Assembly (NCBI GenBank): GCA_037074765.1
Contig: JBAMDO010000091.1
Span: 144,912 to 208,911 of the forward strand
Direction of reading: 5' to 3'
Length of the DNA: 64,000 nucleotides
Source: Mansonella perstans
Taxonomy: Eukaryota; Nematoda; Chromadorea; Rhabditida; Onchocercidae
Shown here: piece by piece, positions 38,430 to 52,092 of the stretch
How positions within the stretch are numbered: position 1 is the first letter of the stretch
How the letters are laid out: each line of letters begins with the position of its first letter
The notes under the pieces: model-generated
What the model saw: the letters and a program-made list of their open reading frames with translations, nothing else
Database searches by the model: none
Told to the model about the DNA's origin: nothing
Made by a program: the position numbers and the translations under genes

Positions 38430-38452
38430 TTTTTTTTTTTTTTTTTTTTTTT
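38430..38452. repeat. Poly-T tract
   Basis: Run of 23 T in the gene-poor interval, likely length-variable. Confidence 0.7.
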
Positions 38453-38599
38453 AACGAGCAATAGAGGATAATTATGAAGGCGCTGAGTTTATTTCGACGG
38501 GCAGTATTACTATTTGCGAGAAGCAACAAGAATTGAAAGAGTTTATTTTCATTTAAAAGTTTCTGTCTAAACAGTTCGCTGGCATGATTAGCACTTTAA

Positions 38600-38634
38600 A
38601 GATATGTTACGCATAAAATATGCGTAACATATCT
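38600..38634. repeat. Perfect 16-bp inverted repeat, 3-nt loop
   Basis: AGATATGTTACGCATA at 38600-38615 is followed by AAA and then its exact reverse complement at 38619-38634. This is a strong hairpin or cruciform element in an intergenic region. There is no T-run or gene end beside it, so it is not an obvious terminator. Confidence 0.9.
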
Positions 38635-41600
38635 CATAAATGAATACATATTAAAACAGCATTGAGTCTGGATGAGTTGTCTGAATCATGAAAAATTTTT
38701 GTTGAACTGTCAAAATGGAATCGCAAATAATGAACTCTGCTTTACAAGAATTGGTGGCTATATTTTTTTGAGTTTTGTAATTTCTGTTTCAATAGCAAAA
38801 TAGCGATTTAATGAGTTTTTCCTGTCCTCTTGAAAACTTTCTCCCAATTTTTACAGTCATATGTGGTTTTTTTTCACTTCATTACCATCCGCTAAATTTG
38901 ATCAAATTTGTCAATTTCACTGTGGCTTTTTTTGCAAAATAACATTCCTTTGAAGAAATAATGTTTTAAAATTAATACATTAAAGGTAGGTTAAAGTGAA
39001 TGTATATTCATTTGATAATAGTATGTTCCGTATCGCAAATTGACTGACATAACAGCAGTGGGTGATATGATTAGTATTTGTCTATTGCTTCCTTCAATAA
39101 ATTCAATTTTCATGATTACTGCCTCCTACTACTTTGTATTAAATATGAGTGTCGCTACGTAGTTAATGTCTTGACATGCTTACATTAGGAAGTAATTTAC
39201 ACATTTCTCTGCTTTTTCATCTTTATTCAATAATCAGTCTAATTTGTAAGAACTGAAGTTTTTGCCTGGAGGATTATATATGTAAAGTGTATGCTTAGTT
39301 TTGTCAAACACAAATTTTCATCAGTTGCATTTTGAGATACGTTAATGGCCTATTTCTGAAGCATAAATTCAGTATCGTTAGGGGGTTTCATTATTATTGA
39401 TCTAGTCGATTTTAACTTGTCTACTTTTCCTATGATTTTCTGTTTAGATTTTGGATTCACTGAAAATTCATTATTTATATTTGTACTCTTATTTGTTATT
39501 CCATTTTTTTCTTTCTGCATTTACTTTAAAATTTGTTTCGTTGCGAAATATTCCTGACTCATCTGTGGTTTATTTCAAAACCGGTAAATTTATTCGTTGG
39601 AACTTAGATTTTTGTATCAAAGAGTGAAACTTGAAAGCAATTTATAATAGTCTAACGTATTATATTACCTGCAGAACAGCCATCAGCAAACTGTAAGTGA
39701 ATAAAGTTCTAATAAAGAATAAAGAATTTGATCAAAAATTTCTAATTTATTCACATCACATTTCATTATTTTTGTCGTCATCATCGATCATTTCTGATGG
39801 TCATATTGTTTTTGCATTATTATCATATTTACTTATTCTGAAATATAGAAGCACATGTTGTTACTAAATAAATCGCTAGTATATTGCTTCATTAACTACT
39901 TTTAAATTTTATCCTTTATTTTTTAATCTTATCGTTATAATGTTCTCAACTGTTTTTCTGTCATTCTTGGTAATGGTTAAATGGAATGAGTGGTGCTTGA
40001 TAAAATAGTTTTTATGAGTCCCTTTAAGCATAACTTTGTTACTAAATAAATCGCTATGTCATTATCGGGAAGAAATGACTTCTGGTTTTGTTTGTCCCTT
40101 TTTTTGCTTTGCAAGGTTCATTTTTATCAGTGAGACACTAATAATTTAGTCTTCATCAGTCATGAGTTAAGTGCTAATTTTTTTTTCGGTCATTTTCAAA
40201 ATTTTTGAGATAATTCATTAAAGCTCACGTGATACACTTACAGTGTTTTTGAATTGCTTCATTTTCACAGTAAAAAAGTGATGGGACCAGTTTTAAAAAA
40301 AACGAAGAGGAAAAAAAGACGAACACTCTTCTTTTGCTTTAATTACTAATTATTTACTTTTTTACTTTTATGATCGTTATTGTATGTTCAGTTGAACTTT
40401 TATGATTGTCACGTTCTATTCTTTCATGAGAATTCAGTATTCCTTAACAGTAATTTGGACGCACATTTGAATCGGTATTATAAGTGAACAGAGAAAAGGG
40501 ATACTTTTAATAACACTCTTTTCTCTTAGTCCTGTATTTATAAGAACATTTTCTTGTGATTTTATTTTATGCCGTGAGCTTTTTCGAGATGTAATTTGAT
40601 TTATCGGGTCAAAATTCTCCGAATCACTTTTAAATTTGTTTACTATAATGTTGACTACTGATTTGTTTGTTTTTGTCAGCATTTCTATCGGCGCAGTATT
40701 TAATATCTTTTACTAATGTTATTCCTTTAATTCTTCCGAGAATACTGAAATCTGATTAATTTGTTAGCTGAATGACTATTAATCAGGTTCAACGTAAAAT
40801 CTAAAGAATGCTGTCATGTAGCTTTTCAAAAACATCATTTGTTATTAATCGTCGTAGTGCGACAATTAGATGTAATAATCAGCTGCGGAGATGCACAAAC
40901 AGGCGACCGGGAAACGGGTAATCGATTACTCTTTGATATTGCTCGTGGAAACTAATTTCCGATATTTGGGTGGTTTTTCGATATATGCCTTTCGCTCTCA
41001 TTGAATTTGTCTGCGCTGTCGTCCATAGACGCAGAGACATCCGTATTCACTGTTATGTCAATTAAAGATAGATGAATGAGTAACATTCTGATTTTCCGGT
41101 TTTCATGCACACTGAAAAGGTTGCTGCTTGAAAAAAATAAGGATTGTGGAATTCTCCAACGATCCTTCATAAAGTTGATATTATTCTATTTTTTTACTAG
41201 ATATTTTATTTTTAAAGCATTCATACGATTTTCATTTTGTATCAATGAGACGAAGTATTTCAATTTATTTCTTGTATGGTACCTCAGGAAATCATTTTGA
41301 TTCAATGATTTCTTTTTTTGTAAATCTAAATCAAGTGAACAAGCAATCAAATTTAATTACATGCTGATTCATACCAACATTTTTTTTTTTATTCATGATT
41401 TTACAAATTACTGATTATAAGAATATCCTTTCAAAACGTTGTGAAACCAACTAATGGATGGATATATCATTTCACTTACTTAGATAATGAAGAAGATTTT
41501 ATTTCTTCGAATAAGCTGCTTTCAGCAACTCATGCAACTCATGCGGCACTTAAATGATTTTATGTTATTGTTGTTCCAGTGAAGTTACAAGCAAATAACT

Positions 41601-42090
41601 ATATGATTTACAGTCATTTGAATCAGTTTAGCGTTGATTTAAGTGGCTATCACTAAAACTTATGAGTTGTTTTTAGTTCATTGTCGACTCATTTGATATA
41701 GTTTAGGTTCGCTGACAGTTCTATGCTACTCCTATGGTTGTCATAGTTTTTGGGGAAATCTTCAAATGAGCAACTTTGTCATATATTGATTGCGGGTTCT
41801 TTTTTATTTTTAGCTTACAACTCGCTTGAAATATAGAAGATGTAGAAATTAATGTTAGCAAATCTTGCATGGCAATCGGTTGGATCTTCCATAGAAAACA
41901 AGCATTTTTTTTTGAAAACATTATGGCAGTTTCTATAGCTTTTTCAGCAATCATTTCCTGTTTTGCATTAAGTGTTCATGTTAATTTATTAATGATGCTA
42001 ATGTTAAGTCGATTTTTTAGGTATTTCTACTGTATTGAATTTTATTTTGCTGAAAATTCTTGCCGAGTAAAACTTTTGTTTTAAATCCCA

Positions 42091-42101
42091 TTTATTTGCA
42101 G
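42091..42101 (+). promoter_or_regulatory. Probable trans-splice acceptor of the FATP gene
   Basis: TTTATTTGCAG ends one base before the ATG at 42103. No in-frame coding exon precedes it, so it is the likely spliced-leader addition site. Confidence 0.55.
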
Positions 42102-42102
42102 G

Positions 42103-45100
42103 ATGTTTGATTTCAGCACATTGCTTTTTGCTGAATTAAAGGTTTGGTTATCGTTAATATACACCCTGTCATTGTACATATTCTTTGCGTTCTTTATTTA
42201 TTCAGTTTATCAGTGCCTTACTTCACACTATTTCTATCAGTTCCGTTCAACGTTTGGGAGAGATATGTGGTGAGTTGCACTGTACATATTGTAAGAGACT
42301 AGTAGAAGATTGATGAAGACGATTTTTGAAAAGTTGAATTTTCAGCATCATTTATCCGGAAATAATTGCATTTATTAGCGATAATTGAAAATGATACAAA
42401 TAGCTTACCCAGCACAGCTACGCTTAAATTAGCGGGAATATTCATTCTACTTTTTTTTTATCTGCAATTATATGTTCCTTGCGTTTTGTTAGAATTCTTT
42501 GTAAAAATACATTATCAGTTAGGAAGATTTGTTCATTCGACACTGTTTTGTTTCTTATGACATATGGGTTACTGTATAACAAGCTCTGCCATATGAAATA
42601 AGTTTATATGTGGTCGGTTATGATCTATCTTTTTTGACTACTTTCATTAGTTTGGATCCTGAACTCAATTCAAAATGCATTTTTTTTTTATTTGCAGTGG
42701 TTTGATATTATTGATTCGGTTAAGATGGAATATTTGGAAACATATGAAAACTAATGAACCGTTGCATCAAATATTCTTGCGGAATGTTAAAAATTATCGT
42801 GATAAGGAAGCGTTGATTGAAGTGGACACAGGCAAGAGATTTACATTCCATGAAATGAATCAACTGTGCAATCAGTATGCAAACTATTTCCAGGTTTTCA
42901 TTAGTTAAATATTTTTTCCAAAATTTTGTTTAATATAAGCGTATTGATATTGTTTTTTCAAATATGCCTTTTTTCGATTTGTTGTTACGAAGATATTCGG
43001 AAATATATGCTATAACTGCGCTGCAGAAAAATCGAAAAGAGTCAAAATAGAGAGAATTTGAACATTTTGCAGTCACAAGGTTACAAAAGTGGTGACGTGA
43101 TAGCATTGTTCCTTGAAAATTGTGCTGACTTTCCTGCAATCTGGCTTGGATTAAGTAAAATAGGTGTTGTCACTTCATGGGTGAATATAAATCTGAAGGC
43201 AGAACCGCTTGCTTATTCAATCAGCATTTCGAAATCAAGTTCCGTTATCACTAGCAGTGCACTTTTTCCTGGTTAGTTTTCATTATTTATAAAAATTTCA
43301 GAGTAAGGAATGTGGTAGGGTTTCTGGACTTTGATCAAGGAATCTTGATGTAGAATTATCAGTGTAGAAAGTTCCATTCCAGCACTGAGGTACTGGATCG
43401 CAGAATAACAGCGGGATTGAACAACAAACGTACCTCAAAAAAAAGTCAAGGGCAAGTACGAAGTGAAATTTATAAGAGAATCTATTTGTTTAAAAAAGAA
43501 CTCACGATGTAAAAGAACATAAACTTGAGGGATTTTCAGCTGTCATTTGAAAAAGTAAAACTATTCGCTCACGAGTGACGGACGTACGGTTTTGTGTAGC
43601 AGTCGTTTTTATTATAAATAAATAAATCATTGTCATTTGCTTCATTATTTATTTACTTTTATATGTGTTCACTGTTATACATTTTGCTTCAAATATGTAA
43701 TTATTGAAAGAAAAAAATCAAAAATAAAACAAAGGAAATATTTGTTTAAGAATCATCATCTTTTTTAGCGCTGGAAGATATATTCTCATCTGGAAAATTA
43801 CAACAAATGAAGGTTTATGTAATAGACGATGTTGGTGTTAAAAATGGCGTCTTGTCATTGGCAACGAAAATTCCTTTATTTTCCTCAGACGAACCAATCG
43901 TTACTGAAAAACTGACGTTCAGATGTAATTAATTTCTGTTCATCATCATTTGTTTTTCTTTTTCTGTTCCTCCAATGTTTTAATTGAAGACGCTAAACAA
44001 TAAATTCAGTGTCCTTTTGTTGACTGATTATGTCCAGTCTTACTGCATAATTTTGGACTCCATGGACTAATTTTTTCATGGAACTCTATTTTATCATCTT
44101 AATTCTTCCCCTTCGTATTCAGATATAATTTATTTATCTTATTGCTCTTTTCTCGACTGTTAGTTTGACATAGATCTTCGAAATCCTTTAATATATCACT
44201 TCATTTTTATTTCCAACTGTTATTATTTCCACTCATATTCCTAATTTTTCAGCAGTGCTTTGTTATATCTTCACATCTGGAACAACAGGGAATCCTAAAC
44301 CAGCACTCATAAAGCACTACCGGTATGTGCGAATAAATTTCATGTTGACATTATTGTGCTAATCGTTTCAGTTACAGAACTTGAAAATATGGTACTGGAA
44401 TATTGTATGTTCCTCGTTTGCACTGTTGTGCGAAAGGAACCATTCAAGATAGTGTGATGTAACTGACATAATATATAAGTTCACTAATATTGAAATATTG
44501 CATTTGTTTTTGAAATATTACAAATATACCATTATCCCATCAATAAATATAGGTACTATTGGATGGCGGTAGGTGTTGCTAAGTCCTTTGGGATCTTTAC
44601 AACAGACCGTTTGTATGTGATGATGCCAGTTTACCACAGCGCTGGAGGAATCCTCGGTATCGGACAGACCGTGCTACAAGGTAGCACGTGTGTTATCAGG
44701 AAGAAATTTTCCGCGAGTAATTTTTGGAAAGACTGTGTGAAATATAATTGTAATGTCAGTCAGTATATCGGTGAAATTTGCAGGTGGAGTTTTCCAAAAA
44801 GTTTGCTTTCAACGCTTTTTTCTGTTTTAAAACTTACAGCTCAAAATACTTCATTATTCAAGTTGGTGGGAGAGGGATGTGAATAGAGATAGATAGTTTT
44901 TGATGGCGTAAATGTATTGTTTCACTAAGTGTATTGTTTCATTGTTTCACCTTTTTGAGTTTTGGAACAATATCCTCTGCTTTCAGATACCTTTTAGCTC
45001 AAAATGATACTGTGGAAGCGAAGAAACACAAAATACGTCTTATGTTTGGCAATGGTTTACGAGCGGAAATTTGGCCAGAATTCGTGAATCGTTTTGGTAT

Positions 45101-47403
45101 TCGGAAAATCGGTGAACTTTACGGTAGCACAGAAGGGAATTCAAGCATTGGTATGTTCTCGCAATTTATTATTTTTTGAACGATCCAGCAAAGCGGCTTA
45201 TTTTTTGGAGAAAAAAGTTTTCTCAGAGTTTTCCTACAGCTCCGGAAAGCTGGTAACTTAAGAAATATTACTCTGAATTGCTATTCACTTCTTGGAAAAT
45301 TTTTAAGAGTGTATAAATTCTGATCACTTTTAGTGAATATAGATAATCATGTCGGCTCATGTGGTTTTATCCCGGTGCACCCTTTTGTGAAATATTTATA
45401 TCCTGTGCGTTTACTCAAAGTTGACGATGATACCGGTGAATTAATTCGTACAAAAAATGGGTTTTGTGTGGCGTGTAAACCTGGTGAAATTGGTGAAATG
45501 GTCGGTGTTATTATGGAAAATGAACCTTTACTTAGGTGATTTTCTGTGTCTTTTTTTAAAAATCATAGTTTTATTGATATTTCTTGACATGGGAGTTCAA
45601 GTAATTAGTTGATAGTGAATTGGTGTAATATTTATTACTGGAAAATGCACTTTGATTTTCATTACAGATCATTTTTGCAGCTTTGAAGGATATTTAGACG
45701 AGAAGGATACTGGGAAGAAGATAATAAGAAATGTTTTACGTAAAGGTGATGCTGTTTTTACATCAGGCGATATTATATATTGGGATGATCTAGGATATTT
45801 ATATTTCAAGGATCGAAAAGGCGACACATATAGGTTCTTTTTCCGGGATTTAGTAATTTCTCATTCGTTTTATCATTTGTTTCTCATTTGTCTCATCTGT
45901 AAAATAGTTTGCCTTATTCATTATTGCATTTTTTTTTTCACCATTAATTTTACTGAAAATACATTAAGATGCAAAATCCTCAAAAAACACAGCAATATTT
46001 TTCCAGATGGAAAGGCGAAAATGTTAGTACTACAGAAGTTGAAGGCATTTTACAACTTCTGAAATGTGTGGCCGATGTTGCTGTCTATGGTGTCGAAATA
46101 CCGAGTAAGTCTACATATCTTTTGCATGCAATTTTATTGTTTAATAATGTTATTTTTTAATGTATTGCTCATTCTTTGTTATTTTCGAAGAATTTTTCAG
46201 ACAGAGAAGGTCGTGCTGGGATGGCTGCTATTGTTATAGCAGGAGAGCATTTTTTAAAAGTTAGCTGTCAGTACATTTTTTCCCACTAATCACGTTTCTG
46301 ATTTTGGTAATATAAATAATATAAATATAAATGGTATAAATAGATAACTGCATAACTTACTAGCCTGCTTTTAGGATGTGATATGTAAAATAAAAGAGCA
46401 TCTTAAGAACAGTCTTCCGTCCTACGCTATTCCAGTTTTTTTGCGCTTCTGCAAGGATTTTGAACGAACAGGTCCAGTTATGCTTAACTTTGCATCTAAT
46501 ACTTCGGCAATTTTGCAGAAAAGCGATTGAATTGTTGGGAAACAATTGAGCTGGTCTCAAAAGCTGATTTAAAAAGTGAATGATTCAAGGAATAATGCTT
46601 TCAAAAAGTCCTTAATTTGTTCTAGCCTATTGGTTCATTTCATGTTACAGGTACTTATAAGTTGAAAAAATTGAGTCTGCGAAAAGAGGGATATGATTTG
46701 TCACGTATTAATGATCAAATATTTATCTGGGACTCCTTCACTAAATCTTATAAGTAAGACTTCCTTTCTTAGTGATCTCAAAAATAGATTTACAAATCTT
46801 CAACTGAGTCGACTGGATGAATAATTATCTTAATAGCAATGGATTTTGATTATTTTCCTGAAACATGAACAATTTTTTTGTTTGTTAGAGAGATATCAAA
46901 TGTTGAGTAGTGTCTTCAGTCAGATGCGAGAGATGAATGTTGAATAATATTGGTAGTGTCACTGTAACATCTAAGCGGCATTGAAGATCAGCTGATCTAG
47001 ATGATCGTAGTCATTCAGATGTTTTTCAGGATATTCGATGAAAGGTTACAGCGCCAGTTAGATGATGGTACTTACATGGGCATCTGATTTATCAGTAATA
47101 TTTTAATCGACATTTGTATAGTTCAATTCGTTTTTGATTTTCAGTTCTTCGGAAAACTTAAACGCTATGATTTAAGTGCCAGAAATCGTACATATTGGTA
47201 CTAAGTTTTTGTAATTTATTTATTTGTTTGCGAAATGTTCTGTTTTTTGTTTTCTTCATTTTCATCGCTCTCTTTCACAGCATTTAAGTTTAACAACTTC
47301 ATTTTATAATAGAGATATTAATGATCGTACGGCACTGATAAGGCAGTATAGAGATTTCAGTATGGTGAAGCTCGACATTCAGCTTGAGCACCTGAAGTTT
47401 TAA
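42103..47403 (+). CDS. SLC27A: SLC27/FATP-type very-long-chain acyl-CoA synthetase
   Basis: Fourteen exons close in phase to 661 residues: 42103-42269, 42698-42893, 43073-43271, 43769-43924, 44253-44322, 44553-44783, 44987-45150, 45334-45535, 45681-45833, 46007-46104, 46201-46259, 46375-46471, 46651-46753, 47313-47403. The first exon encodes a membrane segment ([18 protein letters not shown]). The AMP-binding signature [20 protein letters not shown] is complete. FATP-specific blocks follow: [85 protein letters not shown] and [16 protein letters not shown]. Known reaction: ATP-dependent activation and uptake of long or very long fatty acids at the ER or plasma membrane. C. elegans counterparts are ACS-20 and ACS-22, needed for the cuticle lipid barrier. 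The C-terminal tail is the least conserved part and its last exon the least certain. Confidence 0.95.
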
Positions 47404-49539
47404 TGATCTCAGCAAATCAGCATAATGACAACTACTGCATTTTTAAATATCACAATTTTACTTCTAAATTCCGTTGGATTTTTAAGCGAGGCAACTGTTT
47501 TATCATAAATATAAAAACAGATTTAGCGCATAGCTGTATTTCCTCAATACGTTCTTGGCATATGCATTAGAATATTTTAGATTGTTGCCAAAAGCATTTG
47601 AGGCCATCAATAATAAAGAGTATTCGAACATAATAATGATAAATAACTGCATCATCTCATCAGTTTTAAATTATTGTCTTTGTCAGCTGTTGCAGTGAAT
47701 AGATTTTTTCCTCCTCACATTGTTCCTGTAGTTTTGGATAGCTCGAAAGGAAAAAAGACAAAAAAATTGAATTTTTGCAGTTGAAACATATTTGATTATA
47801 TCATTTTACCGCATCAAAACGTTCCTATAATGAATTCTAATTTAGTTCAGAATGAAAAAATCCTTGGAGTAAAGAAACGCAAGAGAAAAAACGCTTTTTT
47901 TTCAAGATCTGTAGATTTGTACATATTTAAAGGCTGAAAAATTTGACTTTCACTAGGTTTTTCCATACATTTCACCCCTTTTCTTGCGATGAGCGTTCTT
48001 TGCACAGTCTTATCATAATTTCATAATTAAGTGCTTTTAACATAATTTTAAGCAATATAAAAGGAAAAGTGCAGAAGAATATTGGAAAAATACTTTTAAA
48101 CTAAATTTTAAACAAAATTATAAATAGCACTGATTCCTTTTTGGCATAACTCTAATTTCATTTTATGCTTCGTATTTCAATGTAAAATAAGCGTCCAACC
48201 TATTCAGTATATACGGTTTAATTTAACGATAAACTTCTTCCTGCCAGTGAATTTGAAAGATCGAAAAAAGTTTGGACGCTTACTGCCTAATGCACAATGG
48301 AAACTGCATCTTACGAATATCCCACAACTTTGCTTACATGAGCACAGTGAAATAAAAAAAAAAAAGACATAAGTCAACTTGACTTATTTTCCAGAGGAAA
48401 ATCTTCTACATTTGTTTTGCCTCTGATAAAATTTTCCGTGGTTCTCGGGATAGAAACCATTATTGAATTTCATAACAAAGCATGTATTTGGCAAGCTATA
48501 TCAACAGTGAAATCGCATCGCCTACATCACTTGCAACTCATAAGCTTGGATAAACAAAAATACTGCCAAAGCCTGATTAACCCCTATCGGACAAATATGG
48601 TATTACTGCGTGAAGTGAAATACCAAGCTATAGAGGGGCTATAATTTTAATTAAAGCTGTTTATGATAAATTAAGAAAAAAAAGTCATCTGAAAAAAGTA
48701 GGGAAGCTTTATGTTAACTAGTTAAGATGACAAGTAAATATAAAAACAAGAATTTAAATTTTCAGTTACCCAGTCATCAATTTTTTGTCTGAAAGGAGTG
48801 AACGGATGAAGCAAGTTGTATGGTAAAAAAAAATTCAAGAATTCTAATGTTACTCATCAGTGATTCACCTTAAAAATTAACGCTGCTTAGCCATCATTCA
48901 AGAGATATTACTCCCAATGAAAATCAGCTTCATAAATTTGAAGTTAAAAAATGAGGCATTATTATGAGAGGTATCGATTGTTTCTCAACCGATTTGTCGG
49001 GATTGAGTTTTACTGCAGTAGCATGATGACATCAAATATTTACTTTTAGATAGAGGATAGGAAAAGAAAAAGGGGCAAATTCACGTATTTTTCCTCACAA
49101 AACAGTTTCGCAAACAAATATAAGGACATGAGTATACTGCACTTATTAATTAGTTGCTATGTTTAACACAGCAATAATTGATAATTTAAAATTGTTTGTT
49201 TTTCTCGAGATGTTTGACACGAATTAAGAAGAAAATTCTAATAAGACTAGGATTTCATATTCATTTGTTCCAAAAACAAAGTAAAAATTTTGCAAATATT
49301 TGTTGTCGAAACTCAGTTCTTAACCTCGAGTTTATTTTTTAAACAGAGATTACAGGCTACTGAAAGATACACATATTTCGGTGCGATACTTTTCAACGCA
49401 ACGTTCATCCAAATAATTTTTTTGATTCTTGTTCCTGAATATGTTATGTACTGCAATGTCATACTTCATCTGATAATATACCGAACTTAAATTTTTCAGT
49501 TTTTCGATTATTATTGTTAGACAAATTATTATTGATGAT

Positions 49540-50215
49540 TGCAAACGAGATTTTGATCTCATCAAATAATACACATAACCCCTAAATCGCAAAGAAAAAA
49601 GCCAATTATTGAATTTGTTAACTTCACCTATTATTGATGTCAAAAAATTAATAGTTGATGTTTAGCAAATGCTTTCTAATCTGTGAAAAAGATCATTTTC
49701 AGCTCTTTTTCAGCAGAGCAATAGGATACATTGATAGTCTCATGTAGTTATGACTCAGAAATTGCTCATATCCATTCTTATGCCATTCAAATCAGCTTTT
49801 AAATTTTTACAATAAGTAGAAGCTGGAAGCTGGAAATTTCAACTTTTTTCTTTCTATAATGCCTTAGAATTTTTAGATCCAAATAGTTCAAAAACTTCTT
49901 TCAACTCACTATTTCTTAACAATATTAAAATCAAGCGATTCAAAACTACTATGATTGACAAATCAAGTGAAAACTGTTTGTCGTCTTCATCAATTCTCGC
50001 GTGATAAATATATTTCTTTTCACTGATAATCTTTGCTAATTTTGCTTCTTAAATCAATTCAAAGTCCCTTCGATATTAAGATACATTCTTTCTAACTTTT
50101 TTCATAGATTAGAAAAGGATTTGCTAAACATCAACTATCGAAGTTAGCAAATTCAATAATTGGTTTTTATCTCTGCGATTTAGGATTATGTTTGATAAGG
50201 TCAAATTTTCTGCAA
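49540..50215. repeat. Long imperfect inverted repeat
   Basis: The left arm (about 49540-49690) and right arm (about 50097-50215) are imperfect reverse complements. Shared words include CCAATTATTGAATTTG, GTTGATGTTTAGCAAAT, CTAAATCGCA and TTTCTAATCT. The left arm has about 23 extra bases around 49628-49652. The spacer is about 400 bp and encodes nothing recognisable. A degenerate foldback or MITE-type transposon is the likeliest origin; I see no clear target-site duplication. Confidence 0.8.
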
Positions 50216-52004
50216 GTTGTGCAAAAAATTGGCTTAATTGCATGAAAACAATGTTAAACATAGTATAATACTACATTCGGCTTAAAATCTATAAAGTTTC
50301 ATGTTTTTTTAGAAATTATCCAGTAACAAAATTCAGTTTATTCAAGTTTACTTAGTGCAGAAGTTCAAAGGCATTTTTGAAATTAATATTAAAGGAGCAT
50401 TAAAGAATGTCGTCTGCAGCATTTTCCACATATTTCGACAAATGAAAATACATTGCAGAGTCATATCTTTTTTTTATGTGCTTTGGATAAGTCCCAGACT
50501 CCATTACAAAATCAAATACATTCCTCCTTGGGTTCATCAATTCATCCTCTACTTAGTTAACTTTGGCAGCGGTATATCAGATAAAGAAGAAATTATCTGA
50601 AAGATCTGTGACTTGCCATATCTTGAATGCAACAATCTGCCCAGTTTTGGTTTCAAGTGATACTGTCATGCATCGAAAAATAGTTCTTTTGTTCCTCAGT
50701 AATCAGTCATTTTCTTACTATTTCTTCAATAAAACTGTTCAATTTAAAGCCATAATGATGATAGCAAACCAGAGAACTTTCGACATCTTATTGGCATCAA
50801 TTGAACTTTATGTCTTCAACATTGTTGGCCTGGCAAGGACGCTTATTGAATCAACTAGCTTTATTTAATTCAACGAAACAGCGACGAACAAAACAAATTA
50901 ATTAAATATGTTCATAAGGATTACTTTTTTTTATCAGTACTAAAATAATAAGTGCAAAAAACAGAAATTGAAAATGAATGAAATTGATTTAAAAAACTGA
51001 TTTTTGTTCTAATTACCTAACATTACTATTTCTACCTGATCGTGCAAGCAAAATTGTGTTGAAGAAAAAGATTAACTTGCGAGCGATTTAAATCAAAAAA
51101 TCCATTCAGTAGGGAACGATTGTAAAAAAAAAGTATCTGCGACTCCCTCACTTGACTGGGCTAGATATCCATTGTCTGTATTTGCGTTTGCATATAGTTC
51201 TATATTCAAAGATGCAAATTCATTCTCTCTTTGCTTTCAAGAAATTTAAATTTGATTGTTTGTGTTGCCCTCATTAGGTTACGCCTTTTACTATTTTTAT
51301 CATCAACTTTTACCAGAATGTCATGATATGAAATTCTTTTACGCTGATACTGTTAAAGGATTCTTTACTTAAATAGTTTGCAAGTTCTTAGTGTAAAATC
51401 ATTTTGTTGATAAGGACTGCTGGGAAATGGTGCCAGAAATTCACAAAAATGGATTTCAGTAGCTGCTTAGTTGGGGACTGTTGCTGCCAGTTTCGACATC
51501 AAAATATTGTTCATATCACATCTGTTTTAAATTTTGCTTTTCAATAAGGTCTTGTTGAAAAAAGAAATTTTTCAGGAATCAGTTTTTCAAAAAAAATAGC
51601 ACAAAGCAGCAAATTAGTACATTAATATATCTATAACATGTTTGGACTACTATTTTCCTCTTAAAATGCTAAAAAATGCTAAATTGCGTTTTAAAAGGTG
51701 ATATAAATGGCATTATCATAGTAATAATGAATGGTAATAATGATATATTAACAGTAATCACGGCAGGTGATTATCTCTTGCTTATCGTAAGGTGTTTTTA
51801 TAGCAATATCACTCGAAAAAGAGCATGAGAAAAACAAAATTATCTGTTGAGCAAAATGGTTTATTAGAGACTAGAAGGAAGTTTCTTTTTGAAAGAAACG
51901 TTTTTCTACTTTTATTATACCTTCTTCAGGGACAGAAATTATTTTCGGTAAGATCGTCGATCTGATTTCTAATGTTTTCAAGAAATAAGTAATCTCTGAT
52001 CCAG

Positions 52005-52092
52005 CAGGAAAACCATTCTTCATGGGTGATTTCTACTTACTGCAATAACAGTCTGCGATACATAGAGATCACCAATGAAGAATGTTTTCCTG
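52005..52092. ncRNA. MicroRNA-like hairpin candidate
   Basis: The arms 52005-52043 and 52055-52092 can form about 34 base pairs, including two G-U, with one single-base bulge, a few mismatches and an 11-nt loop. The strongest part pairs ATTCTTCAT (52015-52023) with ATGAAGAAT (52075-52083), flanked by AGGAAAAC/GTTTTCCT. Stem length, loop size and mismatch pattern resemble a pre-microRNA. The transcribed strand is unknown, and a degenerate inverted repeat is the alternative. I do not recognise a known seed. Confidence 0.4.

Larger units (their letters stand above)
35864..42090. other. 6.2-kb gene-poor interval
   Basis: AT-rich sequence with no exon I can support. AATAAA at about 36027 and 36186 could end the deubiquitinase transcript. 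A poly-T run lies at 38430-38452. A perfect hairpin palindrome is at 38600-38634. A 21-bp word (TTGTTACTAAATAAATCGCTA) occurs twice, near 39858 and 40036. A less AT-biased patch at about 40850-41060 might be regulatory for the acyl-CoA synthetase gene. Hydrophobic open frames such as 38197-38454 look like translated low-complexity T-rich sequence. Confidence 0.5.

Noticed and set aside
38197..38529. Hydrophobic open frames on both strands near the poly-T tract
   Set aside because: Translated T-rich low-complexity sequence without splice signals or motifs.
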